Shown: positions 32,013 to 43,927 of the stretch, piece by piece
Numbering within the stretch: position 1 is the stretch's first letter
Layout of the letters: the number at the start of each line of letters is the position of its first letter
From: Costus lasius
Taxonomy: Eukaryota; Streptophyta; Magnoliopsida; Zingiberales; Costaceae
Direction of reading: 5' to 3'
NCBI GenBank assembly: GCA_027563935.2
Contig: CM050446.2
Location: 31,127,501 to 31,191,500, forward strand
DNA length: 64,000 nt
The notes under the pieces: generated by a model
What the model saw: only the letters and a program-made list of their open reading frames with translations
Told to the model about the DNA's origin: nothing
Databases searched by the model: none
Position numbers and translations under genes: made by a program

Positions 32013-32616
32013 GATGGGGCATTGGACAACCCGAATGGCATGACAAGCCATTCGTAAAGATCATCCTTGGCCTTAAACGCCGTCTTCCACTCATCGCCCT
32101 CGCGAATGCGGACTTGGTGATACCCGCTTCGTAGGTCAAGCTTGGAAAACCACGACGCGTAGGATATCAAATCCAGCATGTCGTCAAGCCGAGGAATGGG
32201 AAACCGATACTTGACAGTGATCCGATTGATAGCGTGGCTATCGACACACATGCACCACGACCCATCCTTTTTGGGCGTGAGGAGCGCGGGAACGGCGCAA
32301 GGGCTGAGACTCTCGCGGATGTACCCCTTAGTGAGGAGATCATCAACTTGACGCTGTAACTCAGCGTGTTCCACAGGGTTAAGGCAATGATGGGGTAGGT
32401 TAGGGAGGGGTGCTCCCGGGAGGAGGTCAATCGCGTGCTGAATTTTCCTTTCCGGGGGAAAGCCATGAGGCAAATCCTCGGGACTGATATCACTAAACTC
32501 GGCAAGGAGGGCGAACACCTCAACAGGAGGTGCTGGATCAGGGCAAGGGACAGGGTCCGGCACTTCGCGTACCATGAGCGCGTAGACAGTCTTGGCCGCA
32601 TGAGCCTCGCGAACTA

Positions 32617-34268
32617 AAATATACTAATATCAACCTTAAGAAAGAAAAAGAAAAATGCTTTGTCTACCAATCCTTAGAAATATACTAATATCAACCGTTG
32701 TTCCCCGACAACAACGCCAAAAATTTGATACGCACTGCAAGTGCATGGTGTTATTGAAGTAATACAAAATATATCAAATCCCACAGGGAACAAGGTGAGT
32801 ACCAGAAAATCAATTCTTGGAATCTAAGCAGATCAAATCGTGGGTTTTGGAACTTAAAATCTAAAACTAAGCGAAATCGTAAGCAAGAAATCAAACAACT
32901 ACGGCAGGGAATATATATATATGAGAGAGAATATCAGGGCTTGGGTTTCCACCACTATGATGATTCTAATTGCGCTAAGACATAAATATCAGTTACATGG
33001 ATTTACGAATATGCATAAGGAATCTACCCTATGGTACAAGGTGCCCTCTTTCGAGTGTACACCACGGTATTTACCCAGAACGTCTCCTACTTTCGCGGTG
33101 GATCGTTCTAGACAAACCCAATGGGTTCCGTGGTAGATTATGGACCCTCGAGCGAAGAACAAGCACTTTTGTGTCGAGCCTTCGCAAGATTCACAAAGAG
33201 GTTCCGTCGTTACAATCCTACTTTCGTTATGAACTGTAATAACTATGACATGATAATACTTGGCCATAGTAAATATCAAGAAATTAATACTTCAAGTGAA
33301 ATATGCTCAGAATACGATCCAAATAACAAAGTTAACACATGAATTGCAAAATAGAAATCGTTAGAGGGCTTCAAACTAGCCCTGAAATAAAGTTTACGCT
33401 ACAACCATCGTTGAATCGCTAAAAATTCTCTCTTTGTACATAGGAAAATCATAGGAAAAGGTTTCTAAGAGGGAGGAGACGATAAACCAAAATAAATATC
33501 CGAGGATTGCTGAGTTCCAACGATCGAATCTCCAAAAATTGCCCCGAAGTCGCCTGTTCGTTATGTCCGTCCGCCCTAGCCACTTCGTTGCAAGATTCCT
33601 CAATTGTTAGGTCATATAAATTGGGGCTTTTATATTCTTTCTATTCGCCTTCGAGTAAACTTTCCAAAAAGTCCTCACTTGCTAAATTTGGACATCAATT
33701 GGGTTCAAAATCGCCAAAATACTCAATGACTGTCGGTCAACTCGCCCTAACTCGCCTTTTCCTTGATTTCTCCCCAAATATGGCACAAGAATTAGGGCTT
33801 TTATATTCCTTGCCCTCTCCTTCAAATCGTCTTTCCAAAAAATCCTCACTTGCCAAATTTGGACTTGAATCGGGCTCAAAATCATGGAAAAACCGAGTGA
33901 AGGTCGGGCTGCTGCGATAGTATCACGGGTGAACCCCGCCGGGTTCACCAGGCAGTGAAGTGCGTGGTGAGTTTCGTCCTTCGGCAAGATCACCGGTGAA
34001 CCACCTGGCCGTGATGTCCAGAAAAGGCTCCGATTGAGCCCAAATTTTACGGGCAGCTTCGTCTTCTCATAAGAAATCACCCCATGCTCTCAGATTCTTC
34101 AAAAAGACTTCAAAATTAGGTGATTTTACCTGAAATTCAATAAGACAGACAAAAAGTGAAGATTCTGAAGTTTTTAACTAAATAAGCCTTAAAGGAGTGT
34201 AAAAACATTAAAATAGGCCTAAATTCATCATAGAAAGATAATAAAAATCACTACTAAAATGCAAGGCA
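32617..34268 (-). mobile_element. LTR plus PBS of a tRNA-Asp-primed gypsy element, inserted in G2
   Basis: Minus sense: an LTR from 34268 (TGCCTTGCATTTTAG) to 32726 (TATCA), a primer site at 32719-32701, and about 85 bases of leader holding AAATATACTAATATCAACC twice. There is no coding sequence. The flanks share AGCCTCGCGAACTA (32603-32616 and 34271-34284), a 14-base duplication instead of the 5 bases expected from integrase. Confidence 0.75.
32701..32719 (-). promoter_or_regulatory. primer binding site, tRNA-Asp type
   Basis: The minus strand reads TGGCGTTGTTGTCGGGGAA, close to TGGCGCCGTTGCCGGGGAT, the plant tRNA-Asp primer site used by Athila/Tat-type gypsy elements. Confidence 0.8.
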
Positions 34269-34510
34269 TCAGCCTCGCGAACTAATGCGGGGGTGCGCAT
34301 GAGGGAGACCATGGGGGGAGGCAGAGGGGCAGGTGCCGAGGGCGTAATCAGGCCCTTGGAGGTGGATGCATGAAGCTCCTTAGGCGGAGCTGGGATCAGG
34401 CGGATCTTCTACTCATTGTGGACTACATCTCTATCGTACAACCACGGGCAGCCAAGGAGGACATGGGCGACGTCCATAGTCGCAACATCGCACAACACCT
34501 TCTCACGATA

Positions 34511-35457
34511 GTTCCCAAACGCCCGTGCCCAGGAGCACGCCCGTGTTCGGCGTTCGCGTCTTTGGGCTACTGTGTCACGGCCGTGATGGGGCGCACGACC
34601 GAGCCGTGTCTGGGTCTGGGAACTCTGACGGGGGTGAAAATTCTAGGGAAAATTCCTAGGGTCCTAGGGAATCTCCTCAAGTGTCTTTTGGAGGGGTTAG
34701 GCCGCCCTCAAGTGTGTCCATGGGCCCGTTTGCTCCTGCATTAGCCGAGCATTCATACACGGCCGTGAATGAGTCTAGGACTAGGTTGAAATCCTACGCC
34801 AAGGTCTTCACGGGCATGTGAAGACACGGCCATGCATCCATGCACGGCTGTGAAGTCATTCCCATCCTGCGTCCAGTTTTCTGCCTAGGCTTTCACAGCG
34901 ATGAAGCCGTTCACACCTTGGCCTATGCGTCCATGCACAGCCATGCGTCCCTGCACACCCATGGGTGTGAAAATTTTCCTCACCTCCATTTGAGCTAAAA
35001 ATTCTTGGGTGTCTTCCTTGGGCCCTGGAGAGTCTGTTGGTGGGTTCCCTTGGGCTCCAAAGTCTGTGGGTGTGTCACTTTGGGCCCCAAGGTCTTCATG
35101 GGCTCCTTTGGCTCCGTCATAGCGTATGACATAAGATAGCAGATTGTTCGCTGTAGAGGAAAAGCTTAGCTGCCAATTGCAGCTTGCCTGAAGACAAGAA
35201 GAGTGCCTAATTTGCATGAAGACAAAAGAATTACCAAAGCTGGGAGTCCTCTCAACGGCAACATGTTATCCAATAGCTAGAAATTCTTAGTCATCTTCGA
35301 TCTTCTTCATATAAAATTATCTCCAATGGAATCAGTGAAGTAGTTAGACTTTGAAAAATGAAATGGAGAAAGTTTCAGTTTGATTCTATCGGATGTTTCT
35401 TCCCTTTCTCTTGTGCATGTGTCGCCATTCTCTTCTCTCCCTCTTCTCCAACTGAAC
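34511..35457. repeat. gypsy LTR-like segment A' and its continuation
   Basis: 34511-34715 is a copy of segment A (21671-21864). It continues to about 34990 with many CACGGCCGTG-like words (34575, 34758) and then ordinary sequence up to the solo LTR. No coding region is seen. Confidence 0.65.
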
Positions 35458-37111
35458 TGTAAGAATAAACCTAGGTCACATGCATTTCTAAAATTTTGCA
35501 TGGGCGGATAATCTAGGTTTCATGGATCGTTTGACTTGAGATATAATCAACCATACAAGGATAAGTTGAAGCATTACCATGGCCATAGATTTGAGTAGCG
35601 GCTTGGAAGAAGAAAGGGGAAAGGCGCCTCTTCTCCAAAGGAATCACACACAAGATGTTGATGGCTTCTTCCTTGTGCTTTTGTGCTAGCAAGGCACTAA
35701 GGAGTCCTTGATCGAAACTTGGAGACAAGATGTGCACCCCCTTGGCTTGTTTTTCTTCCTTGCGTGAAGAACAAGAAGAGATGCGAGAGGAGGATGATAG
35801 TAGAAGAGGTTTCAAAACCGATTTTCACCATAGGAAAGTTGCGGCTTCCAAATATGGTAAGTATCAAAATTGAAACTCCCTTCATTACTCACATGCGTTC
35901 ACCTTAAGTGAACCAACCGAAACCTCCCTCTTAAATTGAACCATGCGTTCACACTAAGTGAACCGGTTCAATGTCATTTGGTTCAAGGACCAAATCAAAC
36001 AAGCCCTGGTTTTGATCTAATTGAACCAAATGGTTCAAGATCCAACCACACATCTTATTGAACCTCTTGATCTTTATGATCAAGAATCATTTCTCCCGAT
36101 CGAAGCTTATCGATCATATGTCCTAATCAATCAAACATGATCAGACTAGATCTCACTTCCAATCAGAGTTTAAATTGCTTTAAACTGAACTAGAATAATT
36201 CCAGTCCACACGATCTGACATAAGTAAGCCATATCATCAAATTGTGCGACCCTGAGGGTTTCCTTCATTGTCGGTAACGATAACTTACGTTATCACGATC
36301 AGAGAGGGGTATCTAGCAACACATCACTGTCTCCCGATATGAAGGAAAGAGTCTTCCAAGACTACTCCCAAATCACAGCACAAGTGTGAATCCAACTCAC
36401 TCAGTATACATGTTCCCTTTGCCACTGGATGTTCTCGTTGGATAAGCGTGTCAAGCCTGTAATTCCAACATGATGAGAATGGTTAGATCAGATGATCATA
36501 GTCATCTGGGTATGGCCATACACTTTCACAACCATCTCATCCAGGGGGCCCCTTTAGAACATCACACTCCAATTAGGAGAGGCAATCCTATATCTATCAC
36601 TAGTGTCCTAACATGACTCATGGTCACCATCCAAGATAATCCTTAACCATTATTTTTCAAATGATATTGAACTACCTCAAGACAATGCCAATCATCATTT
36701 AGAAACACAAGTGATCTCAAGTTAGAGGGAATATACCACTTGCTTGCTTATAAGGATTTATTCACATTGTGACAAACAATTGAATATCCTAAGTAGGGTC
36801 AGTCCAGTACATCCAATGCACCTATGTGTCTAAATCTTATTGTATGCTCGAAGCATCCTATAAGATCAGAACACATATTAGTCTCTATCATATCAAGGCT
36901 GTCTCATGTTCACCAAGATATCTCGACTAAGGACAATACTGCATGTCAGCCAAGCTGAACACTATTGAGATATTATTCAGAAGTATACATAATAGCAGCA
37001 GATAATGTAACAACCTGAATAACAACAATTGCCTTTATAAAACATAGTTTATACATGATACTGATAATAACCCAAGGCCTCAAACATTAGCCTTAAGGGC
37101 ATAACCCAACA
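35458..37111 (-). mobile_element. solo copia LTR, 1654 bp, TSD TGAAC
   Basis: Minus sense TGTTGGGTTATGCCCTTAAG to TTCTTACA, flanked by TGAAC at 35453-35457 and 37112-37116. No primer site or polypurine tract adjoins, so the interior was lost by LTR-LTR recombination. It is the same family as E1/E2 but diverged. It keeps ATG-GCC-ATG^GTAATG at 35586-35576 (start exon and donor). Confidence 0.93.
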
Positions 37112-37116
37112 TGAAC

Positions 37117-37690
37117 ACCACCCATCTTCCACCTCTACCACATTTAAACAATATTTTGCCGCTATCGCAAGCCCCTCTACTGCTGCTGAGTCTAGCTTTG
37201 GACCCTCCATTCGCCTCACCGTCAACGATGATTCAACTGATGGATCATCCCTAAACTCTAGCCACCCATCCTTCCATCTAGACCGAACCTGAAATTGGAA
37301 GGATCTACCCATCGGCTGGTTAGATCACTGGAATTGGGAAGATTTCTGGTGATGCCCCAGCTTTAGCCCCTATTTCCAACCCATCTCCGTTGATCGAAGT
37401 CATCCTCCTTTGACCAGCCACCATCCGCTTCCAAAGTCTGACCACAAGTTCACCGTGGTCAAGGTAACCTCCAGCTGTAGTAGATCTGGAGTTCATTGTG
37501 GGGGTCATTTTTGGTCATGTTTAAACATGATTGACCTTTTCAAATTCACCTTAAATTAAAAAGACTTTTTTGTTTAAATGGGTTCTGGCTTCGAATGAGC
37601 GCAAGCACTCATTGTTAATTACCCCTGAAATTAGGACACCTTTGATTAAGAGATCTATATAAGTATATAATATTCCACAAATTGGAGGAC
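37117..37690. other. unassigned sequence right of the solo LTR
   Basis: Contiguous with 35457 before the solo LTR inserted. Short open stretches occur on both strands but none is long or matches a family I know. GGAGGACAAAATG near 37690 resembles a polypurine tract before an LTR start (TGTTTTATAAATTT). Confidence 0.3.
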
Positions 37691-37694
37691 AAAA

Positions 37695-38117
37695 TGTTTT
37701 ATAAATTTAATGTTGATACATGGTTTGTGAACAACTTAAAGTTTTATGCAATCTTTATTTGTTAAAGAAAGACTTGTCGGTGGATGTCCGATTTTCCATG
37801 AACATGCGGGTATTTGAACATTCAGCCTTGATGGCAGATTTGGGATTTGACATGCACTTAGCCTTGATGGCTTGACAGCTTGTGAGTAGTTGAACTTGAT
37901 GTGTGCTCAGCCTTAATGGCTTATGAGCATTTGGATTTAGACATGTGCTCGGCCTTAATGGCTTGATAGTGTTTGGACATGATTTATACTCGGCTTCAAT
38001 AGCTTTGGTGGTTTATAAGCATTTGAATTTGACATGTGCTCAGCCTTGATGGCTTGTAAGCATTCAAATTTGATTTGTCCTCAGCCTTGATGGCTTATGA
38101 GCATTTGAATTTGATTT
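37695..38117. repeat. leading part of a Y-type repeat, absent from the second unit
   Basis: Holds early versions of the CAGCCTTGATGGCTT repeat from about 37830, at roughly 45-55 base steps. It may be the start of a long LTR. Confidence 0.45.
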
Positions 38118-38930
38118 GAGAGAATATTCTGGCTCAATGGGTTATTAAGTGTTTTAATTTGAGAAATTTCTGGCTTTGATGGCTTATTGGATATTTTAAA
38201 TTTGAGAAATATCCGGCCTCGACGGCTTATTGGATATTTCAAATTTGGAAAATACCCGACCTCAACAGCTTATTTGGTATTTCAATTTGAGAAATATCCA
38301 GCCTTGATGGCTTAGTAGATATTTTAATTAGAAAAATATTCGGCCATGACGGCTTTATCTAGCCTTGAAGGCTTAGTAGATATTTTAATTTGAAAAATAT
38401 CGAGCCTTGACGGCTTCATGGATATTTTAATTTTGAGATATATTCGGCTATGACGGCTTAGTGGATATTTTAATTTTTTGGAAAATATCCGGCCTTGATG
38501 GCTTAGTGGATATTTTAATTATTAAATATCCAGCCTTGACGGCTTAGTGGATATTTTAATTAACTTTAGCCTTAACAACTGTAACGTCATATTGAGGAGC
38601 TACGCTCCCGACGTTAAACATCGACGTACGAACCTTCCAAACAATACTTCGTTGCAGCGTATTAAGGCTAACATTTTTGGGCTTGGTGGTTTAAAATTTA
38701 TTTTATTGTTATTTATTATTTTTAACCCGAAAATCATGAAATTTTTGTTTATTCATGGTGAAATTATCAACGCCACATATCTAGCTATTTTATTTCTCTT
38801 CACCCAAGTCAAATGGTAAGTACGCTGATCAAACGAGCTTCATAAGTGGCTTCCCATGCCGTGACTAGTAGAGCGTCGGCATGCCTGATCAACATAGAAA
38901 GACCAAAGGGACGGGACTATGCTGCATAAC

Positions 38931-38967
<37 letters not shown>

Positions 38968-39190
38968 TATTTTATCTATTTTTGTTTACTATTTTTTTGT
39001 TATTTTTATTTTCTCACGCGAAAAAAGTAAAGTTTCTCTTTCGCTGCATCTTCGCTTACGAGGTTGTGACATTGCTGCTCCTGGTGGAGGGAGCTCCGGC
39101 TAGAGGCATTGGCGAGAAAGGGGGTTGGTTTCAACGAGAAAATTGGCTTTTCTGCTACTTTCGCTCGGCGGGAGACCGGCGAGGGAAGGG

Positions 39191-42110
39191 AGTTGGGAAA
39201 CCCCGGGGATATTTTATAATCTTACACAGAGATTATAAGTGCACAGCGGAAGAATATCCCTGAAACAGGCCGGTCCCAAAAACCCAGTAAAAATCGTCTT
39301 GCGAGGGAGTCGACACAATGAGATCGAAAATACCTAAGGAGCAACATGAGGCCGATGTCGAGGTAGGCGCCCAAGTGCTCGCCCTCTGCAGTCTCACACA
39401 TACGGATGCCTCGAGCTCTCTTCTTCCTCGCCCGGTGCTAGCCTCGGGAAGAAGATCCAAGCCTTAGATCACCTTCAACACCACTTCCGCCACCTTCAAG
39501 GGAAGATGTGCCAAGGTGAAGAGGAAGGGAGATGATGCCGCCAAACCTTCCTCCAACTTGTGCCAAGAGGAGGAGATGGAGAGGACTTGCGGCTAGGAAG
39601 AAGAAGCCGCCAATCTCTATACTTCTCTTGCGCCAAAGGAGGAGAAGGAAGATCCAAACACCAAGCTCTCCAACAGTTGCGCCAAGAAGAGAAGAAGAGG
39701 ATGCTTGCGGCTATGGAAGAAGACATGCGCCAACACCTTTGTTCTTGCTCATGCCAATATGCTTGATTGTCTTTTATGCCTCACGTATGCATGCTATTAT
39801 ATAGATGCAAGAGAGGGGCGGCAACACAGGGGGTGGGCACAACTATCATGAGGGAGTATGCGGCTAGGGTTAAGGTGATGGAGCAATTAGGGTCCATAAA
39901 CTCTTCCTAATTTCCCATATGCGCCAAGGACCTTCCTAAGAAGTCCTTCAAGCCATATCAGCCCCAAGACTTGCCATAGAGGCAAGCATACCATCAAAGG
40001 ATTTCTCCCTGAAGAAGCAAAATCGCCCACTCCACCCCATTATGCCCCTAGGCACCAATGGGGTGGAGATTTCTCCCCCATTATACCCTTTAGCCCATTG
40101 TTTCTTCATGACAACTTATTATTGGGCCTCATTGGATAATGACCTAGCCCAAACTTCTTTGCATGGGTTGATTAAGTAATTGGATCTAATCCAATGCAAC
40201 CCTAATCCAAATTTGACCAACATGGTCAAATACGGGTCAACCTGCCAAAATAAAGTTTGGCTCCAATAACTCTCTTCCATCTCATCAGGCCCATTGGCAC
40301 TGATGAAATCTCTCAAATAGATCCGAGTTATCCAATAACTCGATCATAAGGCTTCCTGATCAATACGAGAACTCGAGTATCAAGGTGTGCGACCCTATAG
40401 GTTCCTCTGACATTGGCAGTGCTGATCTAAGGTCACCACAAGCAGTGAGTGACACCTAGCAATGCATCGCTGCTACCCAAGTCATTAGAATGGATATCAA
40501 CATTGACATCCTCATCATCGCAACTAATTACAGATGCATTATAGTCTCTTTGTCGAACTAATATCCGAATGGACAAGTGTGTCATCACTTGTTTTCACCC
40601 AATCACATGGTTATGACAAAATCAGGTTCTCACCTGGGTATGACCATACACTTTTAGTCATAGAACCATAGAGGAGCTCCATGGATATCATGCTTCCCTC
40701 AGGAAGGGGTAAATCCTCTGTCTGTCCATTGACCTTCTCATATGGGTCGTGACATGCTCAATGACAACTGTTATTACCTCCCAACTACGGCGAGGTGTTA
40801 GGTTGTACCAAAGCATGTCCCTAACCATATAGAATGGTCAATGACCTCAAATCAAGGGATCAATGCATCTCCTGTCACTTGTGAGGATAACTTATGACAC
40901 CAAGTCATAGCCTCACAGCGGGTCGGTCCAATATATCCATTACTGATATACCCATATGTCTGCGTTAGTACCTCGTGCCTAACCAGCCCATAAACCAGTC
41001 TCACAAGTACCAAAGCTATCCCATATCCACTCAGGTACATCGACTGGGGACAACTATTTGAGTACAGATCCAATTTGTCTCCATGAACATTATCATGTAA
41101 GTACACAATCGCAGATGTAGACAAATATTTATAATGAGAATGCCATAATGATATATAAATATCAGAGTCACGCAGTACAAAGATGGACCAAAACTAAGTC
41201 TCAGGGCGTACACACCAACAATCTCCCACTTGCACTAAGACCTAGAGGTGGAGGAATCTCAACCCCATATCTCTAGCGTGACCATTATGCTTCTACTGCG
41301 CCAAAGCCTTGGTTAGTGGGTTTGTTGATTGTTCTCTGTGTCAACTCTGCTAATATTGACATCACCTCAGTCAATGATCTCTCTGATCAGGTGAAATCTT
41401 CTAAGTATGTGTTTGGACCTTTGATGAGACCGTGGTTCCTTAGCTTGTGCAATTGCCCTATTGTTGTCACAGTAGAGCTCAATGGGATCCACTGCACTTG
41501 GAACCACCTGAAGTTCAGAAATAAACTTCCTTATCTAAACAACTTCTTTGGCTGCCTCAGAAGTAGCGACATACTCAGCCTCGGTGGTAGAATTAGCTAT
41601 GGTAGATTGGTAGAAGCTCTTCCAGCATACAACACCTCCAACCATCTTGAACACATCGTCGGCCTGCGATCTAAAGTCGTCAAGGTCAGACTAGAACAAC
41701 GCATCAGTGTAGCCCTGAACACTAAGCTCTTCTTGTCCCCCGTAGAACAAGAACAGATCCTTAGTTCTTCTTAGATACTTAATGATGTTCTTTATAACCA
41801 CCCAGTACTGCAGACCCAGATTGGATTGGTATCGGCTAGTTATGCTCACAGCATAAGACACATCTGGTCTAGTACACAACATCACATACATGATTGAGCC
41901 TACTGTCGAAGCATAAGGAACTCGACTCATGTTATCCCTCTTAGCCTGTGTGGTGGGACACTGGCTCTTTGAGAGAGTGAGAGCATGTCTCGTACCCTTT
42001 CTTGGATTACTCCAAGTTGAATCTCTCCAGGATTTTATTAATGTAGGTACTCTGACTAAGGGCCAGGAATCTCTTGGATCTATCCCGGTAAATCCTTACG
42101 CCTAGGATAT
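39191..42110 (-). mobile_element. E7: 5'-truncated copia element (RT end, RNase H, 3' LTR)
   Basis: Minus sense: RT tail from 42110, RNase H, polypurine tract (GCAAGTGGGAGAT) and a 3' LTR at 41220-39191. The LTR (about 2.0 kb) starts TGTTGGTGTGTACGCCC and has a TATA-like CTATATAATA near 39800 and a donor AG^GTATTT at 39333/39332. Left of it is the Y repeat; on the right RT stops at AGGCGAGCGAGG, where the X repeat resumes. Confidence 0.85.
41221..42110 (-). pseudogene. copia RT/RNase H fragment of E7
   Basis: The clearest stretch is 41930-41691 (VPYASTVGSIMYVMLCTRPD, KNIIKYLRRTKDLFLFYGG, GYTDA). Above it, the RT tail (IYRDRSK-like) is in broken frames; below it, the RNase H remainder has stops, ending with a degraded PLTK-like motif near 41310. 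Confidence 0.85.
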
Positions 42111-43927
42111 AGGCGAGCGAGGTGAAGAGAAGGTACTAGGACTTGATGAGTTCACAATGCTGCGAGCTTCCAATGGAGGAGCCCGAGCTACTCGTGTGAA
42201 AATCGGGAGGTGGCGAAATCTGTCGATGAAGGACAAGCTATGGCGACACTACGCTTGACGGTGGCGCTGCTCTTCTTGCCGATGGCATTGAACTTCTGAT
42301 GGCGCTGGTCCTGATGGTCACTGCTCCAGCTGTCCACTAGGATCAACCCACATCTAAGGAATTAGTCCTGCCTATCGGGGAGAGATCCAAGCGCGAAGGC
42401 GATTTCGGATGATCCGACTACAATGATTTCAGGCGATTGCGACTACAAGTTTATCTGTTGGAGCTTAATTTGGAGAAATCCATTTTGATTAGATCCAACA
42501 CATAATTTGAAGCCGAGTAAGATTCATTCAAATTCTAGGATTAAAGCTCTGTACTATGTAATGTTTTAATCCAAAATCTTCTCATTCGATTTCATGTGTT
42601 TCAATTTTATCATCACTTATCATGTAATTCTTCCGTCTCTTCTGACTCAACTGAGGAAATTTTACCTCTTGCGAAGCAATGAATTATAGACCGAGTTATT
42701 TCAAGGTCTTATTTTTTGCTCGTCCTTTAACAACATTTATACATTTTTTTTGCCGTTTGCAGCGCCATCCTTTCACTTTCAGTTTCCTCTGAGATAAACT
42801 CCGTTTCTAGGTATCTTTGAAAAGCATATGGGGTTTGTAAAGGATAAAATCCTTATGTAAATAAGATAAAAATCCAGTGGAGAGCAGAGTAAAAATCCTC
42901 ACATAGGATATGAACATGAAATAAAATCCTTCAATCAATAGGATATATAGATCCTTGCATTGAATAGGATATAAAAATCCTTGCATAGATAGGATATCTT
43001 GATCTTGCATAGATTAGGATATAAAAATCCTTACATAATTTTTAGGATATAGAAATCCTAGCATAGATATTTAGGATATAAAATATAGCATAAGAGGTTT
43101 GGGATAAAAATCTCAGCAAAAATTTAGGATAAAAATCCTGGCATGAGTTTTGGATATAAATCCCAGCATAGATAGATATATTGGGATAAAAATTCCAGTA
43201 TAGACAGATAGTTTGGGATAAAATCCCAGCATAAATAGATAGTTTGGGATAAAAATCCCAGCATTGATAGAGGTTTGGGATAAAAATTGAAGCATAGATA
43301 GAGGTTTGGGATAAAAATCCTAACATAGATTTTTTTTTGCTCCTCAAAAGGATAGATTTTTTTGGTCGCCTCCTTCTTCCCATTCCTTTGTTGCTCTCTT
43401 CCTTGCTGAGAGCTTTCTTTTCTTCTTTTGTTTTTATGTTGCTCTCTCTTCCTTGCCGAGAACTATCCTTTCTCTTCTTTTTGTTTTTTACCAAGCTTTC
43501 AACCCCTCCTTACTTCTCCCTCTCTTGCCGAGACTTTTGCCAAGAACTCTCCTTTGCTTTTTTTTTATTTTGCTTCTATCTTGCCGAGACCCATGTAGCC
43601 AAGGCCCTCCTCTTGAATTGTATATTTTTTTTTGGTTGTTTTGGATTCTTTTTATAAGAACTCAGCTCCAGACCTCTCGTATGTTCACGATTGACATATT
43701 TTTTGCCTCATTTACTGCCTTCTTTTTCTTAATTTCACCGGATTCCTTCCTTTCTTGCCATATTTCTTTTTTTGTGTGTGTACGTAGCAGAATTTGCTTC
43801 AACTTATCTCTATTGCTGAAAAAAGATTTTCTTCCTCCCTTTTATTTTCTTCCATTCCAATTTAAAGAAAACTTTAGCATTCCGAAATTCATATCCTACT
43901 TTCCTTCTCTTTAATTATGCTTTAGAT

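Larger units (their letters stand above)
32013..34510 (-). pseudogene. G2: gypsy protease-linker-RT fragment, split by an insert
   Basis: Minus strand. The end of the aspartic protease (GNYREKVLCDVATMDVAHVL then WLYDRD) is at about 34510-34420; a stop TAG is at 34409-34411; the linker follows to 34269. An insert occupies 32617-34268. RT resumes at 32616 with VREVPDP, the KKDGSW box, LDLRSGYHQ and [10 protein letters not shown], and is cut at 32013 by the E2 LTR before the YXDD box. Frame and sense run straight across the insert once the 14-base duplication is counted once. No integrase or RNase H remains. The right edge at 34510 is fused to LTR-like segment A', which is not its natural neighbour. 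Confidence 0.85.
38118..43927. repeat. first unit of a 3-kb tandem repeat, interrupted by copia E7
   Basis: Composed of Y (38118-39190) and X (42111-43927), with the copia fragment between. Y holds a 43-bp subrepeat (GGCCTTGACGGCTTAGTGGA); X holds a 25-30 bp subrepeat (GGATAAAAATCCCAGCATAG) at about 42830-43330 and a pyrimidine-rich tract. It matches the second unit (43928-46979) throughout, except about 140 bases lost at the copia. A (TTA)n microsatellite lies at about 38929-38967. Likely LTR-derived; no genes. Confidence 0.75.

Noticed and set aside
11105..34510. G1 and G2 as two halves of one gypsy element
   Set aside because: On the minus strand gag (12.5 kb) would lie downstream of RT (32 kb), which is the wrong order, so they are separate copies.
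37049..37508. Minus-strand frames of 60-90 residues near the solo LTR
   Set aside because: One runs from flank into the LTR; no conserved motif and no partner elsewhere.
43042..43914. Open frames with Tyr/Ile/Pro-rich repeats
   Set aside because: They follow the 25-30 bp GGATAAAAATCCC subrepeat and a pyrimidine-rich tract; the second unit has different frames, so no coding constraint.
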